This document shows, piece by piece, positions 26,724 to 36,863 of a DNA stretch of 64,000 nucleotides (position 1 is its first letter; every line of letters begins with the position of its first letter). A program made the translations under genes and the position numbers. The DNA comes from Pseudomonadota bacterium. GTDB taxonomy: Bacteria > Pseudomonadota > Alphaproteobacteria > Rhizobiales > Xanthobacteraceae. The notes beneath the pieces were generated by a model, which was not told the DNA's origin, did not search any database, and saw nothing but the letters and a program-made list of their open reading frames with translations. Where the stretch lies: NCBI GenBank assembly GCA_023451825.1, contig JAEXYA010000039.1:62001-126000 (forward strand), in the 5' to 3' direction.

Positions 26724-27719
26724 TTGACCTATCCGAGCTACAGATTTTCCGTGGCGCCGATGATGGAATGGACCGACAGCCATTGTCGCGTTTTCCATCG
26801 CCTGCTGACGCGGCGTGCGCTGCTTTATACGGAGATGGTCACGACGCCGGCGATCATCCATGGTGATCGCAAGCGGCTCCTCGGTTTCGATGCCAGCGAG
26901 CATCCGGTGGCGTTGCAGCTCGGTGGTTCGGATCCGGAGAAGCTTGCCGAAGCGTCGAGGATCGGTGCTGATTTCGGTTATGATGAAATCAACATCAATG
27001 TCGGTTGCCCATCGGATCGCGTGAAGGAAGGGCGCTTCGGAGCTTGCCTGATGGCCGACCCGGATCTCGTCGCACGTTGCGTGGCTGCGATGAAGGCTGC
27101 TGTCAATGTGCCGGTGACCGTGAAGTGCCGCATCGGCGTCGATGATCAGGATGAGGAAGTCGCGCTCGATGCGCTGGCAAAGGCGGTTGTCGCTGCTGGC
27201 GCCGACGGGCTGATCGTGCATGCGCGGAAAGCGTGGCTCAATGGTCTGTCGCCAAAAGAGAACCGCACCATTCCGCCGCTGAACTATGATCGCGTCTACC
27301 GGCTGAAGGCTGCGATGCAGGATGTGCCGATCGCCATCAATGGCGGCATTCCCGGTGTCCTCGAAGCCAAGGAACACCTCGCGCATGTGGATGGCGCGAT
27401 GCTCGGTCGCGCAGCCTACCAAGAGCCGTGGCGCCTGCTCGCGGTGGATCCGGAAATCTTCGGCGAGCCTGCGCAGCATGCGACAATGAAGGACGCGATG
27501 GAGGCGATGATGCCCTATATCGCGGACCAGCTTGCGCAGGGTACGCGGCTGCATTCGATCACGCGGCATTTTGTCGGCGCGTTTCATGCGGTGCGCGGCG
27601 CGCGCGCGTTCCGCCGGCATCTGGCGGAGCATGGCGTGAAGCACGGTGCTGGCATCGACGTGCTACGCGATGCGATCGCGCTGGTGGAGGATGAGCCGGC
27701 TGAGGCGGCGGCGGCTTAA
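26724..27719 (+). CDS. dusA: tRNA-dihydrouridine(20/20a) synthase
   Basis: 331 aa flavoprotein that reduces uridines in the tRNA D-loop. SVAPMMEWTDSHCRVFHRLLT marks the FMN site; NVGCPSDRVKEGRFGACLM contains the catalytic cysteine region and IVHARKAWLNGLSPKENR is the DusA-specific segment. The start is TTG at 26724, followed by ACC TAT CCG; no ATG is available before the conserved region. It follows serA closely and ends just before a family 2 repeat, which separates it from the convergent protease gene. Confidence 0.95.
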   Translation: MTYPSYRFSVAPMMEWTDSHCRVFHRLLTRRALLYTEMVTTPAIIHGDRKRLLGFDASEHPVALQLGGSDPEKLAEASRIGADFGYDEININVGCPSDRVKEGRFGACLMADPDLVARCVAAMKAAVNVPVTVKCRIGVDDQDEEVALDALAKAVVAAGADGLIVHARKAWLNGLSPKENRTIPPLNYDRVYRLKAAMQDVPIAINGGIPGVLEAKEHLAHVDGAMLGRAAYQEPWRLLAVDPEIFGEPAQHATMKDAMEAMMPYIADQLAQGTRLHSITRHFVGAFHAVRGARAFRRHLAEHGVKHGAGIDVLRDAIALVEDEPAEAAAA

Positions 27720-27726
27720 CTCGGTT

Positions 27727-27829
27727 CGTAGGATGGGTTGAGCGGAGGCGTGAAGCGCCGGAGCGATACCCATCACCACGCGCACCGAACTTGTTGTGAT
27801 GGGTATCGCTGCGCTCAACCCATCCTACG
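27727..27829. repeat. Palindromic intergenic repeat, family 2 (copy b)
   Basis: Left arm CGTAGGATGGGTTGAGCG, right arm CGCTCAACCCATCCTACG, with inner arms GCGATACCCATC and GATGGGTATCGC. The outer 16 bp pair perfectly. Sits exactly between the convergent dusA and aspartic protease genes, where a strong hairpin could end transcription from both sides. Confidence 0.9.
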
Positions 27830-27839
27830 GGACTGAGTT

Positions 27840-28352
27840 TTACGGATAGCCGCGCAGCTTGAGTTTATCCGCGCGGACTTCCCAGCTTTCCAGCCGATCG
27901 AGAAAGCTCATGCCGAGCAGATTGGTCTTCATCAATCCGCGCTGCACGATGAGAGCAGGGACCGAGCGCTCCACCAGCCTGCCGACAGCGAGGCGATCAA
28001 GGGTCAGGCGCGCGGCCTTGGTGCGGCCGGAGACGGTTTCAAGATCGATATTATAGGTGAGCAGTTCGACCGGCAGGCCGATCACTTTCGCGGTCTCATA
28101 GGACAGCACGACCGAGGTGGCGCCGGTGTCGATGATCATTGGCGCGACAACGCCGTTGATCGTGGCCTGCAGGGCGAATTCGCCGCCATTGCCGCGCGGC
28201 ACGTCCACAATGCGCGGCATTGGCGGCACTTGCTTGCGCAGTATTTCGGTGACGAGCGTGCTCGCTTTCGTAATCTGATGAGGGTCGCCATAAGCCAGTG
28301 CAGCGCCCGCAGTGGCGAGGATGGCAATGATCAGCAACAGGACGCGCGTCAT
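27840..28352 (-). CDS. Retropepsin-like (clan AA) aspartic protease, secreted or membrane-anchored
   Basis: 170 aa. The N-terminus MTRVLLLIIAILATAGAALA is a signal peptide or membrane anchor. The single-domain retropepsin core has the active-site motif MIIDTGATSVVLSYETA and the second conserved stretch LLGMSFLDRLESWEV. This matches the TIGR02281 family common in alphaproteobacteria, which would work as a dimer in the periplasm. Substrate unknown. The DUF1289 gene lies immediately upstream on the same strand, so they are probably co-transcribed. Confidence 0.85.
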   Translation of the reverse strand: MTRVLLLIIAILATAGAALAYGDPHQITKASTLVTEILRKQVPPMPRIVDVPRGNGGEFALQATINGVVAPMIIDTGATSVVLSYETAKVIGLPVELLTYNIDLETVSGRTKAARLTLDRLAVGRLVERSVPALIVQRGLMKTNLLGMSFLDRLESWEVRADKLKLRGYP

Positions 28353-28377
28353 ATAGCGCCTCCGGCTTCTCCGCAGC

Positions 28378-28596
28378 TCAGTTTGCCGCAGGGCGCGGCT
28401 TGCGGGCGTAGGTCGAGGGCGGCGCCAATCCCAGATCCGTCATGCGCGTTTCCAGCGTCGCCATGATGCTCAGGCGTTCCGCGCTTTCCATGCGGCCCCA
28501 GCGTGCGATCTCCTGCAGCGTGCGTCCACATCCAAGGCAGAGTTTCGCTTTGGGATCGATGACACAGATGGCGACGCACGGTGTTTCTTTGTTCAT
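28378..28596 (-). CDS. DUF1289 small cysteine-rich protein
   Basis: About 72 aa from ATG MNKETPCVAICVIDPK. The pattern PCVAIC...LCLGCGRTLQEIARW with four cysteines is the DUF1289 signature, suggesting metal or Fe-S binding (family function unknown). An upstream in-frame ATG at 28632 would add 12 residues (MHTCAKPLKYRG) without family similarity. Encoded 25 bp ahead of the protease. Confidence 0.85.
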   Translation of the reverse strand: MNKETPCVAICVIDPKAKLCLGCGRTLQEIARWGRMESAERLSIMATLETRMTDLGLAPPSTYARKPRPAAN

Positions 28597-28641
28597 GCCA
28601 CGATATTTGAGCGGTTTGGCGCATGTGTGCAAGCCGTGATC

Positions 28642-30237
28642 TCACAGACCGGTTCCTGCGTTCATGATCGGCTTGTTGCGTGGCCGACGCTTTTCGTCGG
28701 TGATCTCATATTCTGGCTGCAGCGGCGGCGCATCTTCCATGACGGGCGCGAGCGCCGACATCACGCGCTCCGGCGGGAAGGTGATGATCACCTCGGTGCC
28801 GATACGCAGCTTTGACTTCAGCGTAAACGTGCCGCCATGCATGTCGATCAGGCTCTTGGCGATAGGCAGGCCAAGGCCGGCGCCTTGTTCGGCCGACTTG
28901 ATCGAATTGGAGCCCTGGCCGAACGAAGCGAGCACGATCGGGATCTCGTCTTCGGCGATGCCGGAGCCGGTGTCCTTGCAGCTCAGATACTGGCCGCCCG
29001 AGGCGGTCCAGCCGACCTTGAGCCAGATTTCACCGCCCTGCGGGGTGAACTTGATGGCGTTGGAGAGCAGGTTCAGCACGATCTGCCGGCAGGCGCGCTC
29101 GTCGCCCCAGACGCGCGGCATGCCGTGCTCGAACACTTCATGGATGGTGATGCCGCGGCTGGTGGCACGCAGCTTCAAGAGATGGTGGCAATCGGCGACG
29201 ACGTGCTCGAGCGAGACGGCTTCTTCATTCAGCTCATAGCGGCCAGCCTCGATGCGCGAGAGATCGAGAATCTCGTTGATGAGATTGAGCAGGTGGACGC
29301 CGGAATTATGGATGTCCCCGGAATAATCCTTGTAGACGGCGACCGCATGCGCGCCGAAGATTTCGCTCTTCATCACTTCGGAGAAGCCGAGAATGGCATT
29401 CAGCGGGGTGCGCAGTTCGTGGCTCATTTGGGCGAGGAAACGTGACTTGGCGACATTGGCAGCTTCTGCGCGATGGCGCGCTTCGTCGGAGATCGCCTTG
29501 GCCTGTTCCAGTTCGCCGATCAGCGCGTCCTTCTCCGCACGCGCTTCCAGCGCGGCGAGCGTGGTCGAATGCAGGCGCTGGGCGAGCAGGATGAAATAGC
29601 CTTCCGCAGCGACGGCCAGCGCGGCGAGGATATAGTTGTCGAAATTGCCGCGCAGGATGAAGCTAAGCGCCACGCCAAAGGTCACCGGGACGGTGGCGGC
29701 GATGGCGGCGATGGGCAAGCTGGATGCGAGCATGCTGGAGACGGCCACCACCAGCAGCATCAGGAACATCATCAGCGCATTGGAGACGACGTCGGCGCCG
29801 GTTGGATGCACGAGGATGACGGTCCAGGCGAGGCCATAGACGAGGTCCAGCACGACGAACCGCGTCCGCCATTTCTTCGTGCTGTTCGGCCCGGTCGGCT
29901 CGGCCAGATAACGCGTGCAGACGCGCAGGATGAGGGCCTGGATGCACAGCATGCCGCAGGCCCAGGCCGCAGCCGACAGCGGCTGCAGCCAGACGCCGAA
30001 TACGATGCCGGTGCCGACCACCAGCAGCGTCACCACCAGCGAGGCGGAGAGGCGGGTCTGGGCGTATTGGCGCAGCAGTTCGCGGTCGAAAGCGGGGCGA
30101 GTGCCGGAGGTCGAGGTCAGCCGGTCGCGGGCCTCGCGCACGCGCTGCTGGGCCGCCCGCCGGTTGCGCGGCGCAGCGACGGGCTCTTCAGCCGGAAGCT
30201 GGACGACCTCGGGCCTGGCGGCGGGCTCACTCATCAC
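28642..30237 (-). CDS. Membrane sensor histidine kinase, PleC/DivJ/PdhS-like kinase core
   Basis: 531 aa. Residues 1-60 are cytosolic and basic. Residues ~65-225 hold about six hydrophobic segments (for example SLVVTLLVVGTGIVFGVWL). A short coiled region (AALEARAEKDALIGELEQAK) leads to the H-box FLAQMSHELRTPLNAILGFSEVM. The ATPase domain has N-box NLLSNAIKFTP, G1 DTGSGIAEDEI and G2 GAGLGLPIAKSL. The kinase core resembles the cell-cycle kinases PleC/DivJ/PdhS. No response regulator is adjacent, so it is an orphan kinase. Confidence 0.88.
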   Translation of the reverse strand: MMSEPAARPEVVQLPAEEPVAAPRNRRAAQQRVREARDRLTSTSGTRPAFDRELLRQYAQTRLSASLVVTLLVVGTGIVFGVWLQPLSAAAWACGMLCIQALILRVCTRYLAEPTGPNSTKKWRTRFVVLDLVYGLAWTVILVHPTGADVVSNALMMFLMLLVVAVSSMLASSLPIAAIAATVPVTFGVALSFILRGNFDNYILAALAVAAEGYFILLAQRLHSTTLAALEARAEKDALIGELEQAKAISDEARHRAEAANVAKSRFLAQMSHELRTPLNAILGFSEVMKSEIFGAHAVAVYKDYSGDIHNSGVHLLNLINEILDLSRIEAGRYELNEEAVSLEHVVADCHHLLKLRATSRGITIHEVFEHGMPRVWGDERACRQIVLNLLSNAIKFTPQGGEIWLKVGWTASGGQYLSCKDTGSGIAEDEIPIVLASFGQGSNSIKSAEQGAGLGLPIAKSLIDMHGGTFTLKSKLRIGTEVIITFPPERVMSALAPVMEDAPPLQPEYEITDEKRRPRNKPIMNAGTGL

Positions 30238-30274
30238 GCTTACACAAATCCTGCACGCAAATGCGGGCGGTTTT

Positions 30275-30354
30275 CACAGATCATTATCTGTGCCGCACAA
30301 TCCTTAAAGGGCGACTTAAAGAACGCGGTAATCCGGTTAATTATCTGTGAAAAC
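30275..30354. promoter_or_regulatory. Inverted-repeat pair in the kinase promoter
   Basis: Perfect palindrome CACAGAT-CATT-ATCTGTG at 30275-30292, preceded by TTTT. Near 30343 the sequence ATCTGTGAAAAC is an inverted half copy of TTTTCACAGAT. Both lie within ~120 bp upstream of the histidine kinase start. Likely operators of an unknown regulator. Confidence 0.45.
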
Positions 30355-30358
30355 GGAT

Positions 30359-30394
30359 GCGGCCGGGGAAGCGTGTCACGCTTCGCCCGGCCGC
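30359..30394 (-). terminator. Strong GC hairpin after the beta-hydroxyacid dehydrogenase
   Basis: Arms GCGGCCGGGGAAGCGTG and CACGCTTCGCCCGGCCGC pair over 17 bp with one bulged base and a 1-base loop, 25 bp past the stop at 30419. A TTTT follows several bases later on the minus strand, so termination is likely but not textbook. Confidence 0.6.
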
Positions 30395-30418
30395 CGATTT
30401 GTGAGTGGTTAGAAGTGC

Positions 30419-31288
30419 TTACTTCTCGAACCGAGCGAGCAGGCTGGACGTGTCCCAGCGCTTCCCGCCGATCTTTTCCACTTCCGCGTAAAAGTTATCG
30501 ACCAGCGCGGTGACCGGCAGGCTGGCGCCGTTGCGGCGGGCTTCGGCGAGGCAGATCGAGAGGTCCTTGCGCATCCATTCGACGGCGAAGCCGAAATCGA
30601 ACTTGCCTTCGTTCATGGTCTTATGGCGGTTCTCCATCTGCCACGACTGGGCGGCGCCCTTGGAGATCACCTCGACGACGGAATTGACGTCCAGGCCGGC
30701 CTTCTTGGCGAAGTGGATGCCTTCCGACAGCGCCTCGACGAGGCCGGCGATGCAGATCTGGTTGACCATCTTGGTGAGCTGGCCGGATCCCGCTGGGCCG
30801 AGCAGCTTCTGCATCTTGGCATAGGCGGCGATGATCGGATCGACCTTGCCATAGACCGAAGCCTCGCCACCGCACATCACGGTCAGCGCGCCGTTCTCGG
30901 CACCGGCCTGGCCGCCGGAGACGGGGGCGTCGATGAAGTGGAAACCGGCCTTGGTGGCGGCGGCATCGAGCTCACGGGCGACTTCGGCCGAAGCGGTGGT
31001 GTGATCGACGAAAATCTTGCCCTTGCCCATGCCGCTGAAGGCGCCATCGGCACCGGTCGTCACCGAGCGCAGGTCGTCGTCATTGCCGACGCAGGCCATG
31101 ACGAAATCCTGGCCTTCCGCGGCGGCCTTCGGAGTCGGGGCGGACTTGCCGCCAAATTTCTCGACCCAGGCTTTCGATTTGGCCGCGTTGCGATTGTAGA
31201 CGGTGACCTCGTGGCCGCCTTTGGTGGCGAGATGACCAGCCATGGGGAAGCCCATGACGCCGAGACCGATGAAAGCAACTTTGGCCAT
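30419..31288 (-). CDS. NAD(P)-dependent beta-hydroxyacid dehydrogenase (HIBADH / tartronate semialdehyde reductase family)
   Basis: 289 aa. The N-terminal Rossmann motif is VAFIGLGVMGFPMAGHL; substrate-binding DAPVSGGQAGAENGALTVMCGG and the catalytic lysine in GQLTKMVNQICIAG are intact. Members reduce or oxidise 3-hydroxyisobutyrate, tartronate semialdehyde, 2-hydroxy-3-oxopropionate or succinic semialdehyde; the sequence alone does not decide. The open frame extends far upstream to 32668, but that part is antisense to mrp and is not real. Monocistronic, divergent from mrp. Confidence 0.9.
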   Translation of the reverse strand: MAKVAFIGLGVMGFPMAGHLATKGGHEVTVYNRNAAKSKAWVEKFGGKSAPTPKAAAEGQDFVMACVGNDDDLRSVTTGADGAFSGMGKGKIFVDHTTASAEVARELDAAATKAGFHFIDAPVSGGQAGAENGALTVMCGGEASVYGKVDPIIAAYAKMQKLLGPAGSGQLTKMVNQICIAGLVEALSEGIHFAKKAGLDVNSVVEVISKGAAQSWQMENRHKTMNEGKFDFGFAVEWMRKDLSICLAEARRNGASLPVTALVDNFYAEVEKIGGKRWDTSSLLARFEK

Positions 31289-31573
31289 ATCCAAACCCTT
31301 GATGTGCTGCCGGCTGTGCCGCCGGCTATCGACTGTGGGGAGGTGATGCCCGCAGACAAGGCGGGAACACGAAGAGGCCGCAGCATAGTCGCTGCGCCGG
31401 ACGCGGCAAAGCCCCGAGGTTGCGGCACCGTGACTTTGTGTGCGCCGCGAGAGGATTTCGCGGTCGAATTGCGCCTGCGCAAATACGGGCGCAATCGTGA
31501 CCGAAACGGCATGGACATGGCGCACAGGTGCTCTATCTCTGCGGTTGGAATTGCGACGACCGGGAGACTTCAA

Positions 31574-32731
<1,158 letters not shown>

Positions 32732-32940
32732 CCCTGCTGCGCCTGCGAAGCGGGCGCAGAATGCCGCATAGAACTTTCGTCCAATCGGACGAACTACGAC
32801 ACTCGTCTCATTTTCCGACGCTTCATAACCGTGTTACATCAGCGCCGAACCAAGGGCTTCGGCGGCTGAATCGCGATGCGGTCGGGCTGCCAAATAGCTC
32901 AAAGGATTTCTGGGGAAACGCTTTCAAAAGGAGAGCTTGA

Positions 32941-34032
32941 ATGAAGCGTCGTGAGTTTTTGAAGGTCTCGGCGGCGGGTGCCGCAGGGGCCGCAGCTGTA
33001 GCCTCGCCGGCGATCGCGCAGTCGATGCCGGAAATCAAATGGCGCCTGGCGTCGTCCTTCCCGAAGTCGCTGGACACCATCTATGGCGGCGCCGAAACGA
33101 TGGCGAAGCAGGTGTCGGAAATGACCGACGGCAAATTCCAGATCCAGGTCTTCGCGGCCGGTGAACTGGTGCCCGGCCTGCAAGTGCTCGACGCCACCTC
33201 GAACGGCACCGTCGAAATGTGCCACACGGTGTCCTACTACTATGTGGGCAAGGACCCGACCTTCGCGATCTTCGCTTCGGTCCCGTTCGGCCTCAATGCG
33301 CGCCAGCAGAATTCCTGGTGGTATCAGGGCGGCGGCGAACAGCTCGGCAACGAGTTCTACAAGAAGTATGGCGTCATCGGTCATCCCTGCGGCAACACCG
33401 GCACCCAGATGGGCGGCTGGTTCCGCAAGGAGATCAAGACCGTCGCCGACCTCAATGGCCTCAAGATGCGCATCGGCGGCATTGCCGGCGAAGTGCTACA
33501 GAAGGTTGGCGTGGTGCCGCAGCAGCTGGCGGGCGGCGACATCTACCCGTCGCTCGAAAAGGGCACCATCGACGCCGCCGAGTGGGTCGGTCCCTATGAT
33601 GACCAGAAGCTCGGCTTCCAGAAGGTTGCCAAGTACTACTACTATCCAGGTTTCTGGGAAGGCGGCCCGACGGTCCACGCCTTCACCAATCTCGACAAGT
33701 TCAATTCGCTGCCGAAGAACTATCAGGCGATCTTGTCGAATGCCTGCGCCAATGCGACCTCATGGATGGCTGCACGTTACGACATGCAGAATCCACAGGC
33801 GCTGAAGCAGCTCGTGGCCGGCGGCACGCAGTTGCGTCCGTTCACCAACGAAGTGCTCGATGCCTGCCTCAAGGCCACCAACGAATTGTGGGCTGACATT
33901 TCCGCGAAGAACCCGACCTTCAAGAAGTCGATCGACGCGATGCAAGCCTATCGTTCGGACGAATATCTGTGGTGGCAGGTCGCCGAATATACCTTCGACA
34001 GCTTCATGATCCGCTCGCGCACGCGCGGCTGA
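32941..34032 (+). CDS. TRAP transporter substrate-binding protein 1 (DctP/TakP family)
   Basis: 363 aa. The Tat signal MKRREFLKVSAAGAAGAAAVASPAIA precedes the mature protein QSMPEIKWRLASSFPKSLDTIYGG. GGWFRKEIKTVADLNGLKMRIGG contains the binding arginine region typical of DctP proteins, and DAAEWVGPYDD is typical of TakP-like receptors for 2-oxo acids. The ATG follows AAAGGAGAGC. The membrane subunits are ~1.4 kb away on the opposite strand. The next gene is a same-length paralogue. Confidence 0.92.
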   Translation: MKRREFLKVSAAGAAGAAAVASPAIAQSMPEIKWRLASSFPKSLDTIYGGAETMAKQVSEMTDGKFQIQVFAAGELVPGLQVLDATSNGTVEMCHTVSYYYVGKDPTFAIFASVPFGLNARQQNSWWYQGGGEQLGNEFYKKYGVIGHPCGNTGTQMGGWFRKEIKTVADLNGLKMRIGGIAGEVLQKVGVVPQQLAGGDIYPSLEKGTIDAAEWVGPYDDQKLGFQKVAKYYYYPGFWEGGPTVHAFTNLDKFNSLPKNYQAILSNACANATSWMAARYDMQNPQALKQLVAGGTQLRPFTNEVLDACLKATNELWADISAKNPTFKKSIDAMQAYRSDEYLWWQVAEYTFDSFMIRSRTRG

Positions 34033-34058
34033 TCCAAGTCAGCAAGTCACATCGAGAA

Positions 34059-34089
34059 GCCCGGTCTCCGCAAGGAGGCCGGGCTTTTT
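34059..34089 (+). terminator. Rho-independent terminator after TRAP binding protein 1
   Basis: GCCCGGTCTCC, loop GCAA, GGAGGCCGGGC (11-bp stem with one G-T pair) followed by TTTTT, 27 bp past the stop. Confidence 0.85.
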
Positions 34090-34110
34090 GCGGTTTGCAG
34101 TCTCTCTGCC

Positions 34111-34142
34111 TCATGGTGAGGAGCGCGCTCTTGCGCGCGTGA
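34111..34142. repeat. Half copy of intergenic repeat family 1
   Basis: CCTCATGGTGAGGAGCGCGC and the following CTCTTGCGCGCGT equal the reverse complement of the right unit of the full copy at 48568-48678, then similarity stops at GAATTC. A truncated or single-unit element between the two TRAP binding-protein genes. Confidence 0.75.
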
Positions 34143-34226
34143 ATTCCCGTGGCGTCCGCCCCGCGATTGCTCCATCATCGCATCATGCCTCCGGTAGAGA
34201 GGCGCGAAACAGGTGAGGGAGCAAAT

Positions 34227-35318
34227 ATGAAACGTCGTCAATTCATCCGCATGGCCGGGCTCGGCGCTGCGGGCGCGGCCACCGTGGCATCACCCGCCAT
34301 CGCACAATCGATGCCGGAAATCAGGTGGCGGCTGACATCGAGCTTCCCCAAGTCACTCGATACAATCTACGGCGCGACCGACCTGTTCGCGAAAGCTGTG
34401 GCGGAAGCGACGGACAACAAATTCCAGATTCAGGTCTTCGCGGCGGGTGAAATCGTTCCTGCGCTGCAAGCGCTCGATGCCGCGTCGAACGGCACAGTCG
34501 AAATGGCGCAGACCGCCGGCTACTACTATGTCGGCAAGGATCCGACTTTCGCGATCGGCACGTCGATGCCGTTTGGCCTCAACAGCCGCATGCAGACGGC
34601 TTGGCTGCATTCCGGCGGTGGCGCCGAGCTCTTCAACGAGTTTCTCAAGGGGCACAATCTGATCGGCTTTGCTGCGGGCAATACCGGTTGTCAGATGGGT
34701 GGCTGGTTTCGCAAGGAAGTGAAAGAGGTCGCCGACCTCAACGGGCTCAAGATGCGCATCGGCGGCATCGCGGGCAATGTTCTGGCCAAGATCGGCGTCG
34801 TGCCACAGCAGGTTGGCGCAGGCGATATCTATGCGTCGCTCGAGAAAGGCACGGTGGATGCCGCCGAATTCGTCGGGCCGTATGACGACGAGAAGCTCGG
34901 CTTCCAGAAGGTCGCGAAATATTACTACTATCCGGGCTTCTGGGACGGCGGCCCCACCATCCACCACATGGTGAATCTTTCGAAGTGGGAGCAGTTGCCG
35001 GCAGCCTACAAGTCATTGATCAAGACGGCGTCGTCCATGGCCAACGAAGCGATGCAGGCGCGCTACGATGCGTATAACCCACCGGCAGTGAAGCGGCTCG
35101 TCGCGGGCGGCACCCAGCTTCGCGCGTTTTCACCCGCCATCCTGGATGCGTCGCTCAAGGCCGCCAACGATCTCTACACGGAAATCTCGGCCAAGAACGC
35201 CAACTTCAAAAAGCTCTACGACAACATGGTTGCCTTCCGCGCCGATCAATATGCCTGGTGGCAGGTCGCGGAATTTTCATACGACAGCTACATGATCCGC
35301 TCGCGACCGCGTGGGTGA
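34227..35318 (+). CDS. TRAP transporter substrate-binding protein 2 (DctP/TakP family), tandem paralogue
   Basis: 363 aa, the same length as its upstream neighbour and alignable without visible gaps through most of the protein. Tat signal MKRRQFIRMAGLGAAGAATVASPAIA; then QSMPEIRWRLTSSFPKSLDTIYGA. GGWFRKEVKEVADLNGLKMRIGG and DAAEFVGPYDDEKLGFQKVAKYYYYPGFW are shared. Differences cluster around the pocket (for example CHTVSYYY becomes AQTAGYYY), pointing to a changed ligand. The ATG at 34227 follows GAGGGAG. It has its own upstream terminator, so it is probably transcribed separately. Confidence 0.92.
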   Translation: MKRRQFIRMAGLGAAGAATVASPAIAQSMPEIRWRLTSSFPKSLDTIYGATDLFAKAVAEATDNKFQIQVFAAGEIVPALQALDAASNGTVEMAQTAGYYYVGKDPTFAIGTSMPFGLNSRMQTAWLHSGGGAELFNEFLKGHNLIGFAAGNTGCQMGGWFRKEVKEVADLNGLKMRIGGIAGNVLAKIGVVPQQVGAGDIYASLEKGTVDAAEFVGPYDDEKLGFQKVAKYYYYPGFWDGGPTIHHMVNLSKWEQLPAAYKSLIKTASSMANEAMQARYDAYNPPAVKRLVAGGTQLRAFSPAILDASLKAANDLYTEISAKNANFKKLYDNMVAFRADQYAWWQVAEFSYDSYMIRSRPRG

Positions 35319-35339
35319 GCATTATTGCGCCAGCAAAAA

Positions 35340-35368
35340 GCCCGGCCTCTGAAGAGGCCGGGCTTTGT
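35340..35368 (+). terminator. Rho-independent terminator after TRAP binding protein 2
   Basis: GCCCGGCCTC, loop TGAA, GAGGCCGGGC (perfect 10-bp stem), then TTTGTTTT. The AAAA on the other side means it can also act on the convergent dctM transcript. Confidence 0.85.
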
Positions 35369-35392
35369 TTTGCTAAATAGTTGCGCCGGAGA

Positions 35393-36802
35393 TTATTTCG
35401 CCGGCCCGAAATCCGGCATCGCCGGCATTTCGATCTGCGGAATCTCGATCTTCACATTGGACGTATCGACCACCGTCGTGTCGATCCAGTAGGTCACAAG
35501 GCCCGGCCACATGATCACGATGATCACGAGCAGGATCTGCATGCCGACCCAGGGAATCGCGCCGAGATAGATGTCGCGGCTCTTCACCTCCGGCGGCGCG
35601 ATGCCGCGCAGATAGAACAGTGCGAAGCCGAATGGCGGATGCATGAACGAGGTCTGCATGTTCACGCAGAGCAGCACGCCGAACCAGACGAGATCGATGC
35701 CGAGCTTGGCAGCCACCGGCGCCAGCAACGGAATGATGATGAAGGCGATCTCGAAGAAATCGAGGAAGAACGCCAGGAAGAACACGAAGATGTTCACGAA
35801 GACGAGGAAGCCGACCTTGCCGCCGGGCAGGCCCGTCAGCAGGTGCTCGATCCAGTGCGAGCCGTCCATGCCCTGGAAGACGAGGCTGAAGCAGGTCGAG
35901 CCGATCAGGATGAACACCACCATCGAGGTGAGGCGCATGGTCGAGGTCATGGCCTGTTCGACCAGCGGCCAGGTCAGGCGGCGATGCATGGCGGCGAGAA
36001 CGATGGCGCCGACGGCGCCCATCGCACCGGCTTCGGTCGGCGTCGCGAGGCCGAGGCCGATGGTGCCGAGGACGAGGAAGATCAGCACGATGGACGGGAT
36101 CATGCCCCACAGCACGCGGCTGATGAGCTTCCAGCCCATCGGTTCGCGCGCATGTTCCGGAATCGGCGGCATCGACGTCGGGCGCGCGATCGACATGATG
36201 ACGATAAACAGCAGGAAGATCGCGACCTGCAGGATCGAGGGGCCGATGGCGCCGAGATACATGTCACCGACCGAGCGGCCGAGCTGGTCGGCGAGCACGA
36301 TCAGCACCAGCGACGGCGGGATCAGCTGCGTGATGGTGCCCGATGCCGCGATGACGCCGGTGGCCAGCTTCATGTCATAGCCGTAGCGCATCATGATCGG
36401 CAGCGAGATCACGCCCATGGCGATGACCGATGCGGCCACGGTGCCGGTGATGGCGCCGAGGATCGCGCCGACGATGATGACTGCATAAGCGAGGCCGCCC
36501 GGCACCTTGCCGAACAATTGTCCGGTGCCTTCGAGCAGATCCTCGGCGAGCCCGCAGCGCTCGAGAATGGCGCCCATGAAGGTGAAGAAGGGGATCGACA
36601 GCAGCAGGTCATTCGAGATCGTGCCGTAGAAGCGGAACGGCAGCGCCTGCAGGAATGACGGATCGAAGTGTCCCGTGAAGATGCCGAGAATGCCGAAGAA
36701 CAGGCCGACCGCGGCGAGCGAGAAGGCGACCGGGAAGCCGAACACCATGAAGCAGATCATGGTGCCGAACATCAGCGGAGGAAACACGCCGTAGGAGAAC
36801 AT
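35393..36802 (-). CDS. TRAP transporter large permease (DctM family)
   Basis: 469 aa inner-membrane protein with about twelve hydrophobic segments. It contains SIPFFTFMGAILERCGLAEDLLEGTG, AVIIVGAILGAITGTVAASVIAMG and the Na+-coupling style segment GVIAASGTITQLIPPSLVLIVLADQLG typical of DctM. It forms the channel with the small DctQ subunit encoded 61 bp upstream on the same strand. It is convergent with the two binding-protein genes, an unusual split of a TRAP locus. Confidence 0.93.
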   Translation of the reverse strand: MFSYGVFPPLMFGTMICFMVFGFPVAFSLAAVGLFFGILGIFTGHFDPSFLQALPFRFYGTISNDLLLSIPFFTFMGAILERCGLAEDLLEGTGQLFGKVPGGLAYAVIIVGAILGAITGTVAASVIAMGVISLPIMMRYGYDMKLATGVIAASGTITQLIPPSLVLIVLADQLGRSVGDMYLGAIGPSILQVAIFLLFIVIMSIARPTSMPPIPEHAREPMGWKLISRVLWGMIPSIVLIFLVLGTIGLGLATPTEAGAMGAVGAIVLAAMHRRLTWPLVEQAMTSTMRLTSMVVFILIGSTCFSLVFQGMDGSHWIEHLLTGLPGGKVGFLVFVNIFVFFLAFFLDFFEIAFIIIPLLAPVAAKLGIDLVWFGVLLCVNMQTSFMHPPFGFALFYLRGIAPPEVKSRDIYLGAIPWVGMQILLVIIVIMWPGLVTYWIDTTVVDTSNVKIEIPQIEMPAMPDFGPAK

Positions 36803-36863
36803 CGGAGATCCCTGACTATCGATCTATGTCGTCAAATGCGAAGGGCTGAAAAAGCAAACGCCG

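Noticed and set aside
30303..30320. A possible CtrA box, TTAA...TTAA, in the kinase promoter.
   Set aside because: The two TTAA are eight bases apart; CtrA sites need seven.
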